Origin: Massilia antarctica | Lineage (GTDB): Bacteria; Pseudomonadota; Gammaproteobacteria; Burkholderiales; Burkholderiaceae_D | Direction of reading: 5' to 3' | DNA length: 64,000 nucleotides | Assembly (NCBI RefSeq): GCF_015689335.1 | Contig: NZ_CP065053.1 | Coordinates: 6,200,001-6,264,000 of the forward strand | In this document: piece after piece, positions 8,773 through 16,310 of the stretch | Layout: every line of letters begins with the position of its first letter | Position numbering within the stretch: position 1 is the first letter of the stretch | The notes under the pieces: model-generated | What the model was told of the DNA's origin: nothing | What the model saw: only the letters and a program-made list of their open reading frames with translations | Database searches by the model: none | Position numbers and translations under genes: made by a program

Positions 8773-8778
8773 TCGAAA

Positions 8779-8808
8779 AAAAGCACCGGGAGCGATTCCG
8801 GTGCTTTT
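8779..8808. terminator. Bidirectional terminator between the M56 gene and scoB
   Basis: A perfect 11-bp stem AAAAGCACCGG (8779-8789) / CCGGTGCTTTT (8798-8808) has an 8-nt loop, an A run on one side and a T run on the other. It serves both convergent genes. Confidence 0.8.
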
Positions 8809-8838
8809 CGTCGCCGAGCGCCGCGCGGGCGCGACAGG

Positions 8839-9489
<651 letters not shown>

Positions 9490-9506
9490 CTTCTTCTCCT
9501 GTGGTC

Positions 9507-10205
9507 TTATTTGGTGCGCACGGTGCGCTGTTCGATGCGCTTTTCCGGCGTTGCGTTGACGACGATACGGTGCACGAAAATGCTCGGCGTATGCACCTGG
9601 TCGGGATCGATCTCGCCCACTTCCACCAGTTTCTCGACTTCGACGACGGTGATCTTGCCGGCCATCGCCACGTTCGGGTTGAAGTTGCGCGCGGTCTTGC
9701 GGTACACCAGGTTGCCGGCGCGGTCGGCCATGTAGGCTTTGACCAGCGACACGTCCGCTACCAGACTGCGCTCCATCACGTATTGTTCTCCGTCAAACTC
9801 GCGCACTTCCTTGCCCTCGGCCACGATGGTGCCGACCCCGGTTTTGGTATAGAAAGCGGGGATACCGGAGCCGCCGGCGCGCAGCTTCTCGGCCAGGGTG
9901 CCCTGCGGGGTGAATTCGAGTTCGAGTTCGCCGGCCAGGTACTGGCGCGCGAATTCCTTGTTTTCACCCACGTAAGATGAAATCATCTTCTTGATCTGGC
10001 GCGTCGTGAGCAGCTGGCCGAGGCCGAAGTCGTCCACGCCGGCATTGTTGGAGATCACCGTCAGCTGCTTGACGGCCGCGTTGCGCAAGGCCAGGATCAG
10101 CGCTTCCGGTATGCCGCACAGGCCGAAACCGCCGACTGCGATGGTCTGGCCATCGCTCACGATGCCGGCCAGCGCCGATGCCGCGTCAGGATAAACTTTG
10201 TTCAT
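9507..10205 (-). CDS. scoA: 3-oxoacid CoA-transferase subunit A
   Basis: This 232-residue alpha subunit pairs with ScoB. Diagnostic stretches are [14 protein letters not shown] near residues 24-37 (the CoA-binding glycine-rich loop), [15 protein letters not shown], and the [27 protein letters not shown] block. The start is at 10205 after an AGGGACAGGG-like ribosome site. The promoter must lie in the 10206-10476 interval, which also holds a long imperfect palindrome and the start region of the divergent PAS-LuxR regulator. Confidence 0.95.
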   Translation of the reverse strand: MNKVYPDAASALAGIVSDGQTIAVGGFGLCGIPEALILALRNAAVKQLTVISNNAGVDDFGLGQLLTTRQIKKMISSYVGENKEFARQYLAGELELEFTPQGTLAEKLRAGGSGIPAFYTKTGVGTIVAEGKEVREFDGEQYVMERSLVADVSLVKAYMADRAGNLVYRKTARNFNPNVAMAGKITVVEVEKLVEVGEIDPDQVHTPSIFVHRIVVNATPEKRIEQRTVRTK

Positions 10206-10250
10206 TCCCTGTCCCTTTTTATAGTTGAGCTAAATTCGTTCATACTGCAC

Positions 10251-10371
10251 GGGGACCTCGACAAACCTGCTGCGCGGCGCCAGTTTCGCCCGGCGATGCT
10301 CACCGTACCTGCGTACGGCTGCGCTTCTCGGACGAAACCGACGCGGCTCGCTACGGTTTTTCGGGGTCCCC
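10251..10371. repeat. 121-bp imperfect palindrome (MITE- or BIME-like intergenic element)
   Basis: The element begins GGGGACCTCGACAAACC and ends GGTTTTTCGGGGTCCCC. The two ends match as an inverted repeat at 14 of 17 positions, and similarity continues inward to a perfect centre CCGTACCTGCGTACGG-type symmetry at 10303-10318. A transcript would fold into one long hairpin. An open minus-strand frame through it is a by-product of composition. It separates scoA from the divergent regulator. Confidence 0.65.
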
Positions 10372-10476
10372 AACACCGCGTGGTGGATTCTCAGCATAAA
10401 ATACGCGGGCCAAAAGCACAATACCGTAGAACTACCGCTTATTTCCCACCGTTTCCGAATCACTGCACACCATTCA

Positions 10477-11037
10477 ATGACCGCATCATACGCCATCGAT
10501 TACGAAACCATTTTCCGTCACGCGCCGGTGGGCATGTGCATCTCGGTCGACCGCGTGATCCAGTCCTGCAACGATGCGCTCAGCTCGATGTTCGGCTACG
10601 GCCACGGCGACCTCGATGGCAAGTCGTTCCAGGTACTCTACCCGACCATGGATGAATTCCTGCGCACGGGCGACCGCATCATTCCGGTGATGAACGCGCG
10701 CGGCGTGTATTCCGACGAGCGCATCATGCGCCGCGCCGGCGGCGAATTGTTCTGGTGCCACGTGAGCGGGCGCGCGCTCGATCCGCGCGAGCCACTCGGC
10801 GCTGGCGTGTGGACGTTCGAGGATGTCAGCGAAAAGCGCCCCGTCACGGCCGAACTGACGCCGCGCGAGCGCGAAATCGCCGCCCTGCTGGTCGAAGGCA
10901 AGACCAGCAAGGTGATCGCGCGCGAAACCGACCTCAGTCCGCGCACGGTGGAAATGCACAGGGCTAAGCTGATGCGCAAGTTCTCGGCGTCCACCTCGTC
11001 CGAGCTGGTGCACAAGCTGGTCGGGGTCAGCCGCTGA
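10477..11037 (+). CDS. PAS-domain LuxR-type (GerE HTH) transcriptional regulator
   Basis: This is a 186-residue one-component regulator. Residues about 1-115 form a PAS domain (IFRHAPVGMCISVDRVIQSCNDALSSMFGY ... ERIMRRAGGELFWCHVSGRAL). Residues about 125-183 form a GerE-type helix-turn-helix (LTPREREIAALLVEGKTSKVIARETDLSPRTVEMHRAKLMRKF). There is no receiver domain. It is transcribed away from scoAB, and regulators of this layout are often beside the operon they control, so regulation of scoAB is a reasonable inference. The ligand of the PAS domain is unknown. Confidence 0.9.
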   Translation: MTASYAIDYETIFRHAPVGMCISVDRVIQSCNDALSSMFGYGHGDLDGKSFQVLYPTMDEFLRTGDRIIPVMNARGVYSDERIMRRAGGELFWCHVSGRALDPREPLGAGVWTFEDVSEKRPVTAELTPREREIAALLVEGKTSKVIARETDLSPRTVEMHRAKLMRKFSASTSSELVHKLVGVSR

Positions 11038-11181
11038 TCCTTTTTAGCCTGCGGCGCCACCGTCGCGGCTCAGGCCGGCCGTAAAAGCGTTGCCAATGCA
11101 TCGCGCAACGGCAACTGATGTGTTTACGTGGCAAGGCGATGGTATAGTTCAGACCCACTTAAATTTCCACAAGGAAATCAC

Positions 11182-11616
11182 ATGATCTCCAGACTGAGCT
11201 GTATTTCCGTCGCCCTGCTCGCCCTGTCCGGCTGCGCGATTCATCAAAACATCAAGCCGGTCGAGCATGTCGACAGCAAAGTGGTCTGCATCATCGACAA
11301 CCCCGCCGTCAGGGCGACCTTCATCGACGCCTACCAGCACGCGTTGAGCAACAAGGGATATGAAGTGAAGAAGCTGGCCGCGGGCGCCTCGCTGGTGGAG
11401 TGCCCGGTCACCTCGACCTACACCGCGACCTGGCGCTGGGACCTGGCCATGTACATGGCGTACGCCGACATCGTCGTCTACAAGAACGCCAAGCCGGCCG
11501 GCAAGGCTACCTACGACGCCACCCGGGGCGGCGGCAACATGGGCAAATTCATCGCCGCGGAAAAGAAGATCACGGAACTTGTCGACCAGCTGTTCCCGAA
11601 CTTGGCCGGGTCGTAA
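11182..11616 (+). CDS. Sbal_3080-type outer-membrane lipoprotein
   Basis: This is a 144-residue protein. The start ATG at 11182 follows AAGGAAA and begins a lipoprotein signal MISRLSCISVALLALSGC with lipobox LSGC, so Cys18 would be lipidated. The mature part resembles the Sbal_3080 lipoprotein family (VCIIDNPAVRATFIDAYQHAL...GYEVKKL, TATWRWDLAMYMAYADIVVY). The function of the family is not known. A strong terminator hairpin follows immediately. Confidence 0.8.
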   Translation: MISRLSCISVALLALSGCAIHQNIKPVEHVDSKVVCIIDNPAVRATFIDAYQHALSNKGYEVKKLAAGASLVECPVTSTYTATWRWDLAMYMAYADIVVYKNAKPAGKATYDATRGGGNMGKFIAAEKKITELVDQLFPNLAGS

Positions 11617-11622
11617 AAGATA

Positions 11623-11647
11623 GCGCGGCCCGCTCTCCGGGCCGCGC
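11623..11647. terminator. GC-rich hairpin terminator between convergent genes
   Basis: A perfect 10-bp stem GCGCGGCCCG (11623-11632) / CGGGCCGCGC (11638-11647) has a CTCTC loop. It lies between the lipoprotein gene and the minus-strand gene ending at 11663. There is no clear T run. Confidence 0.6.
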
Positions 11648-11662
11648 TCGGGACCTGCGTTA

Positions 11663-12115
11663 TTACTTCTTGCCGTTTGCCAGGCGCACGAAGTCGCCTT
11701 TCAGGGCAACGCCGCCGACGATGTTACCGACGTGGCACTCAAAGTCGGTTTCGCTCGAATACGTGGCGTTCTTGTAGTTGCTGGTGATATTGATCACCGC
11801 GTTCGCGCCGACTTCCTGGGCGCGCTTCTGCAAGGCCAGCATGGCCGACAGGAAGGCCCAGTGGCACACTGCCTGGTCGGTCTTGCCGAAGGCATTGGTC
11901 TTCTGGCTGGTCTGGTCCGAGCCGCGCTTTTCCAGCACCTTCGGCGTTTTCTGCGGGCCGAAATAGTAAGCGATGGAGTCGCCCAGGCGTTCCTTGGCGT
12001 TGTTATCCTGCAGGGCGCCGTCGAACGGCAATACGACTTTCTTGTCGGACGCGTGGGCCGGCAGCGCGCCACCGATTACTGCCAGGACTGCCATCGTCGA
12101 GAGGATTTTTTTCAT
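11663..12115 (-). CDS. Exported YbjQ-like small protein
   Basis: This is a 150-residue protein with a signal peptide (MKKILSTMAVLAVIGGALPAHA). Its C-terminal half, KRAQEVGANAVINITSNYKNATYSSETDFECHVGNIVGGVALKGDFVRL, resembles the YbjQ/UPF0145 fold (a conserved GANAVI helix followed by strands), with two Cys (VCHW, FECH) that could pair. Homologues are often mislabelled excinuclease ATPase subunit, but no ATPase motif is present. It has its own TGGAGAA ribosome site and starts 17 bp after the apeR stop, so read-through from the aryl-polyene operon is possible. Confidence 0.7.
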   Translation of the reverse strand: MKKILSTMAVLAVIGGALPAHASDKKVVLPFDGALQDNNAKERLGDSIAYYFGPQKTPKVLEKRGSDQTSQKTNAFGKTDQAVCHWAFLSAMLALQKRAQEVGANAVINITSNYKNATYSSETDFECHVGNIVGGVALKGDFVRLANGKK

Positions 12116-12132
12116 TCGTGTAGTTCTCCAGG

Positions 12133-13362
12133 TTAGCCATACTTCTTAAAAATCAGCGACGTGTTAATGCCGCCGAACGCAAAATTATTGGACATGATGT
12201 AGTCGGTGTCGATACGCCGGCCCTCGGTGTGGATGTAGTCGAGCGGGGCGCAGCGCGGATCGACCTGTTCCAGGTTGATGGTGGGCGCGAACCAGCCCTC
12301 GCGCATCATCTCGATGCTGATCCACGCCTCCAGCGCGCCGCAGGCGCCCAGGGTGTGGCCCATATAGCTTTTCAATGAGCTGATCGGCACGCGCGCGCCG
12401 AACATGGCGTTGGTGGCCTGCGTTTCAGCGATGTCGCCCTGGTCGGTGGCGGTGCCGTGCGCATTCACGTAGCCGATGTCGTCCGGTGCCAGGCCGGCGT
12501 CGGCCAGGGACAGTTCCATCGCGATCTTCATCGTCGCCGCATTCGGCTGCGTCACGTGGCAACCGTCGCTGTTGGTGCCGAAACCCACCAGTTCCGCGTG
12601 AATGGTGGCGCCGCGCGCGAGCGCATGCTCCATCTCTTCCAGGATCAGGCAACCGGCGCCCTCCCCGATCACCAGGCCGTCGCGCGCGCTGTCGAAGGGA
12701 CGCGGCGTGATGCCCGGGGTGTCGTTGCGCGTGCTGGTGGCGAACAGGGTGTCGAACACCGCCGCCTCGGTCGCGCACAGTTCCTCGGCGCCGCCGGCCA
12801 CCATGGCGGTCTGCTGGCCGTTGCGGATCGCTTCGTACGCGTAGCCGATGCCCTGGCTGCCCGAGGTGCAGGCCGACGAGGTGGTGATCACCCTTCCGGT
12901 CAGGCCGAAGAACACGCCGATGTTCACCGGCGCCGTGTGCGACATCATCTTGATGTAGGTGGTGGCATTGATGCCGCGCGTGCTGCGCTCTTCCATCATG
13001 CGGCCGAAGTCGCCGATGGCGCTCGGCGTGCCGGCAGAGGAACCGAAGGACACGCCCATGCGCCCGCTCTTGAGCAGCGGATGCTCCAGCAGGCCGGCAT
13101 GCGCGAGCGCCATTTCGCTGGCGCGCGTGGCCATCAGCGCCACCCGTCCCATGCTGCGCATGGCCTTGCGGTGAAAGCGTTCGCCCAGCTCGAACGGCGC
13201 GGCCGGCGCGCCCAATTTGGTGTTCAAGCCTTCGTAGTCGGCCCATTCAAGCATCGGCGCGATGGCGTTGCGGTATTCGCCCAGGCGCGTGCGGATCGCG
13301 GCCCAGTCGTTGCCCAGGGGGCTGATGCCGGCCATGCCGGTGACGACGACGCGGCGCTTCAT
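12133..13362 (-). CDS. apeR: Aryl-polyene beta-ketoacyl-ACP synthase (ApeR-type)
   Basis: This is a 409-residue FabF-like condensing enzyme with an intact triad: Cys165 in TTSSACTSG, His302 in VNAHGTATD and His336 in KSYMGHTLGA. It is the last gene of the aryl-polyene run. Order KS-DH-KR-KS (O-P-Q-R) matches the Xenorhabdus and E. coli clusters, which places this one as ApeR. Its start overlaps the apeQ stop by 4 bp. It probably catalyses an accessory or initiating condensation with malonyl-ACP, while ApeO works with the chain-length factor ApeC. Confidence 0.9.
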   Translation of the reverse strand: MKRRVVVTGMAGISPLGNDWAAIRTRLGEYRNAIAPMLEWADYEGLNTKLGAPAAPFELGERFHRKAMRSMGRVALMATRASEMALAHAGLLEHPLLKSGRMGVSFGSSAGTPSAIGDFGRMMEERSTRGINATTYIKMMSHTAPVNIGVFFGLTGRVITTSSACTSGSQGIGYAYEAIRNGQQTAMVAGGAEELCATEAAVFDTLFATSTRNDTPGITPRPFDSARDGLVIGEGAGCLILEEMEHALARGATIHAELVGFGTNSDGCHVTQPNAATMKIAMELSLADAGLAPDDIGYVNAHGTATDQGDIAETQATNAMFGARVPISSLKSYMGHTLGACGALEAWISIEMMREGWFAPTINLEQVDPRCAPLDYIHTEGRRIDTDYIMSNNFAFGGINTSLIFKKYG

Positions 13363-14102
13363 ACCATGCCTCCATTGACGGAAATAACCTGGCGCGTGAT
13401 GTACGAGGCATCGGCGCCGATCAGGAAGCTGACCGCGGCGGCCACCTCCTCCGGTTTGCCGACCCGCTTGGCCGGAATCATCTTGAGCGCTTCTTCCATC
13501 GGCACGTCGCTGATCATGTCGGTTTCGATCAGGCCCGGCGCAACGCAGTTGACAGTGATGGCGCGCTTGGCCAGCTCGATCGCCAGCGCCTTGGTGGCGC
13601 CGATGATGCCGGCCTTGGCGGCGCTGTAATTGACCTGCCCGCGGTTGCCGGCCAGGCCGGAAACGGAGGCCATGGTGACGATGCGTCCGGCCTTGCGGCG
13701 CTGGACCAGCGGCATCACGAGGGGATTGAGCACGTTATAAAAGCCATCGAGGTTGGTCTTGAGGACGATGTCCCAATCCTCGCCGCTCATGGCCGGAAAT
13801 GCATTGTCGCGCGCCACGCCGGCGTTGCACACCACGCCGTAGTAACAGCCGTGCTCGCCGATATCGGCCAGCAGGGCCGCCGCCGCGACATCGCGCTCGC
13901 CGATGTCGAACTGCAGCACGCGCGCGCGCCGTCCCATCGCCTCGATCTCGCGCGCGACCGCATCGGCCTCGGCGCGCTGGCTGCGGCAATGGACGACGAT
14001 ATCGTAACCGTCGCGCGCCAGGCGCAGCGCGATCGCCTTGCCGATGCCGCGCGACGAACCTGTCACCAATACTGTCTCGTTGATACTGCTCTGGCTACTC
14101 AT
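13359..14102 (-). CDS. apeQ: Aryl-polyene 3-ketoacyl-ACP reductase (FabG-like, ApeQ)
   Basis: This is a 247-residue short-chain dehydrogenase. The NADPH-binding TGSSRGIGKAIAL motif is near residues 15-27, NAG is in VVCNAGVARD, and the catalytic Ser...YxxxK is in SVSGLAGNRGQVNYSAAKAG. The C-terminus ITRQVISVNGGMV is FabG-like. It reduces the beta-keto group after each extension of the polyene. It abuts apeP with no gap (its start codon directly follows the apeP stop) and overlaps apeR by 4 bp. Confidence 0.93.
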   Translation of the reverse strand: MSSQSSINETVLVTGSSRGIGKAIALRLARDGYDIVVHCRSQRAEADAVAREIEAMGRRARVLQFDIGERDVAAAALLADIGEHGCYYGVVCNAGVARDNAFPAMSGEDWDIVLKTNLDGFYNVLNPLVMPLVQRRKAGRIVTMASVSGLAGNRGQVNYSAAKAGIIGATKALAIELAKRAITVNCVAPGLIETDMISDVPMEEALKMIPAKRVGKPEEVAAAVSFLIGADASYITRQVISVNGGMV

Positions 14103-14579
14103 TTAAAAACTCCGCTGCAAAAATTCGTTAACATTATCGGGCTGGAAGACCGTGATGGTGGCATTGGCCAGATTCGCCCCGCTGGCGCCATCGTCGATGC
14201 GGCAGTCGAATGCGCCCAGGCCGTTCTCGCCCTGCAGCACGTGCTGCACATGCACATGCAGCACACTGCCCAGCGCGAACAGCGGCACGGTGGTCTGGTA
14301 GCGCCGCGCGCCCAGCAGGAAGCCCACGCGCACCGCGTCGCCGCGCAAACGCGCCAGAAATCCGGCCTGGGCGGCAATCGCCTGCGCCATGTACTCGATG
14401 CCGACCCAGGAACCGACGCCCGCCTCTGCTCCTGTTGCGTCGAAAAACACACTGTGCTGGCTAATCGTCACTTCCGCGCACAGGGTGCTGGTGCCGGCCG
14501 TGAGCACGCGGTCGAGAAACACCATCTCGCCTTCATGCGGGACCAGCGCGCGGATGTCGGGGTAGCTGTCGCTGTTCAT
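14103..14579 (-). CDS. apeP: Aryl-polyene hotdog 3-hydroxyacyl-ACP dehydratase (ApeP)
   Basis: This is a 158-residue hotdog-fold protein of the FabZ-like or ApeP type (LVPHEGEMVFLDRVL near the N-terminus, GVGSWVGIEYMAQAIAAQAGFLAR as the central helix). In characterised clusters ApeP works as a complex with a second hotdog subunit, ApeI. Here the ApeI-like domain is fused to the ligase encoded at 24013. It overlaps the apeO stop by 4 bp. Confidence 0.88.
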   Translation of the reverse strand: MNSDSYPDIRALVPHEGEMVFLDRVLTAGTSTLCAEVTISQHSVFFDATGAEAGVGSWVGIEYMAQAIAAQAGFLARLRGDAVRVGFLLGARRYQTTVPLFALGSVLHVHVQHVLQGENGLGAFDCRIDDGASGANLANATITVFQPDNVNEFLQRSF

Positions 14580-15757
14580 CGGGTCCGTCCCAGGATCAGG
14601 GTGGCGTTCGAGCCGCCGAACGCGAACGAGTTACTCAAAGCCCAGTCGAGCGGACGCCCGAGGCGCGCACCCGGCGCGGCCACGTTCAGCGCCGGCAGCG
14701 CCGGATCGGGCACGCCGTCCCACAGGTGCGGCGGCAGCAGCCCCTCGGGATTATCGTCCTGCATGGCCAGCCAGATCAAGGCCGCTTCCAGCGCGGCCGC
14801 CGCGCCCAGCGCGTGGCCGGTAAAACCCTTGGTCGAACTGACCGGCACGGCCGCGCCGAACAGGTCGTGCACCACGCGCGACTCCATCGCATCGTTCTGG
14901 ATGGTCGCGGTGCCGTGCAGGTTGATGTAGTCTATCTGCCCCGCGTCAATACCGGCGCGCGTCAGCGCTTCGGTGATCGCCAGGCGCGCCCCGCTGCCGG
15001 CCGGATCGGGCGCCGACATGTGGTGCCCGTCGGACGCCTCGCCCCAGCCGCACAGGGCGACCGCCGCCGGCTCGCGTGTCATCAGGAACAGCGCGGCGCC
15101 TTCGCCGATGTTGATGCCCTCGCGGTTGGCGCTCAAGGGGTTGCAGCGCGCCGCGCTGACCGATTCGAGCGCCGAAAACCCCGCGACGGTGAAGCCGCAC
15201 AGGGTATCGACGCCGCCGGTGACGACGGCATCGCACAGGCCCATGCGGATCAGGCGCGCGGCACTGGCCAGGGCCTTGGCGCCGGACGCGCAAGCGCTCG
15301 AATGGGCGTAAGCCGGACCGCTGACGTTCAATTCGCGCGCCAGCATGGCCGCAGGCGAACCCATTTCCTGCTGCGCGTAATGAAACTCGGCCGGCAGCGG
15401 TGCGCCCGTGGAGTGGGCGTGCAGGGCCGCTTCGGTTTCGGCGATGCCGGACGTGCTGGTGCCGATCACGATGCCGATGCGGTTGGCGCCGTAGCGCAGC
15501 ACAGCCGCATCGACCGCGGCGCGGATCTGCGCCAGCGCGGCCAGGGCCATGCGATTGTTGCGGCTGCGCTGGCCGAGCGGGAGCGCGGCGTCGTCGGGCA
15601 GCGCGCTCAGTACGCGCCCGAGCGGCAGCACGCGGCCGGGCGACCAGGCGTCGGTCGGGGCGATGCCGCTCGCGCCGGCGAACATGGCGCGTTTGACCTG
15701 CTCATGCGAGTCGCCCAGCGCGCACACGATCCCGCATTCGTTTAAGTACAGCTTCAT
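14576..15757 (-). CDS. apeO: Aryl-polyene ketosynthase (ApeO-type)
   Basis: This is a 393-residue condensing enzyme with triad residues Cys156 (HSSACASG), His281 (INLHGTAT) and His315 (KGFTGHALGAA). It is slightly shorter than typical FabF (about 410). It follows the DUF3261 lipoprotein gene and precedes apeP with a 4-bp overlap. In the described systems ApeO pairs with the short chain-length factor ApeC to elongate the aryl starter. Assignment as ApeO rather than ApeR rests on gene order. Confidence 0.9.
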   Translation of the reverse strand: MKLYLNECGIVCALGDSHEQVKRAMFAGASGIAPTDAWSPGRVLPLGRVLSALPDDAALPLGQRSRNNRMALAALAQIRAAVDAAVLRYGANRIGIVIGTSTSGIAETEAALHAHSTGAPLPAEFHYAQQEMGSPAAMLARELNVSGPAYAHSSACASGAKALASAARLIRMGLCDAVVTGGVDTLCGFTVAGFSALESVSAARCNPLSANREGINIGEGAALFLMTREPAAVALCGWGEASDGHHMSAPDPAGSGARLAITEALTRAGIDAGQIDYINLHGTATIQNDAMESRVVHDLFGAAVPVSSTKGFTGHALGAAAALEAALIWLAMQDDNPEGLLPPHLWDGVPDPALPALNVAAPGARLGRPLDWALSNSFAFGGSNATLILGRTR

Positions 15758-15761
15758 ATTC

Positions 15762-16310
15762 TCAAGGGGCCGACTCGATGGTCAGGCGGTAATCGTAACG
15801 CAGGTTGTCGAGGGTTACAGTGCCGCTCCAGCGCGGCATCTGCGTGTAGGTAATCGTGGCCACCACCGCGCCATCGAGGGTCAGGGTGCGGCGCAGGCCG
15901 GCGTCTTCGATGCGCCAGCCCTGCGGCAGGCTGGCCGCGATGGCGTCGGCCGGCCACAGGGTCAGCTGCAGGTCTTCGAGCACGTCTTCGGCGCGCACCT
16001 GCTTGGGCAGCATCAGGTGGCGCCACGAGGTCAGCTCCTTGCCATCGTAGCTCAGGCTCAGGACGCGCTGGCCGAACGCCAGGCCGACCATCTGCACCTG
16101 CTTCGGGTCGACTTCGACGGCGGCATCGAGTTCGTCGATGCGGCCCTTGCGCTCGACTTTCAAGTGCTGCTGCACGCTGATAGTGGACTGCAGCGCATCC
16201 GGGGCCAGCTTGATGCCGAGCCGCGCGAGGGGCGCGGGCGGCGTGGCGCAGGCGGCCAGCAGCACGGCGGCCAGCAGCGGCGCAGCCAGGTGGAGGCGGT
16301 GTTCAAGCAT
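15762..16310 (-). CDS. DUF3261 lipoprotein of the aryl-polyene export set (ApeN-type)
   Basis: This is a 182-residue lipoprotein. The signal MLEHRLHLAAPLLAAVLLAACATPP has lipobox LAAC. The start at 16310 is preferred because AAGGA lies 8 nt upstream; an ATG two codons earlier (16316) and the frame start at 16334 are alternatives. The remainder (LAFGQRVLSLSYDGKELTSWRHLMLP, LRYDYRLTIE) fits DUF3261, a family found in aryl-polyene and xanthomonadin clusters. Its start lies inside the apeM 3' end. Likely role: accept lipid-linked pigment at the outer membrane, together with the LolA-like protein. Confidence 0.82.
   Translation of the reverse strand: MLEHRLHLAAPLLAAVLLAACATPPAPLARLGIKLAPDALQSTISVQQHLKVERKGRIDELDAAVEVDPKQVQMVGLAFGQRVLSLSYDGKELTSWRHLMLPKQVRAEDVLEDLQLTLWPADAIAASLPQGWRIEDAGLRRTLTLDGAVVATITYTQMPRWSGTVTLDNLRYDYRLTIESAP

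Noticed and set aside
10230..10496. 88-codon minus-strand frame in the scoA / PAS-LuxR gap
   Set aside because: It runs through the long palindrome and is Arg-rich without a ribosome site.
11663..12115. Excinuclease ATPase subunit annotation
   Set aside because: No Walker or zinc-finger motifs. It is an exported YbjQ-like protein of 150 residues.
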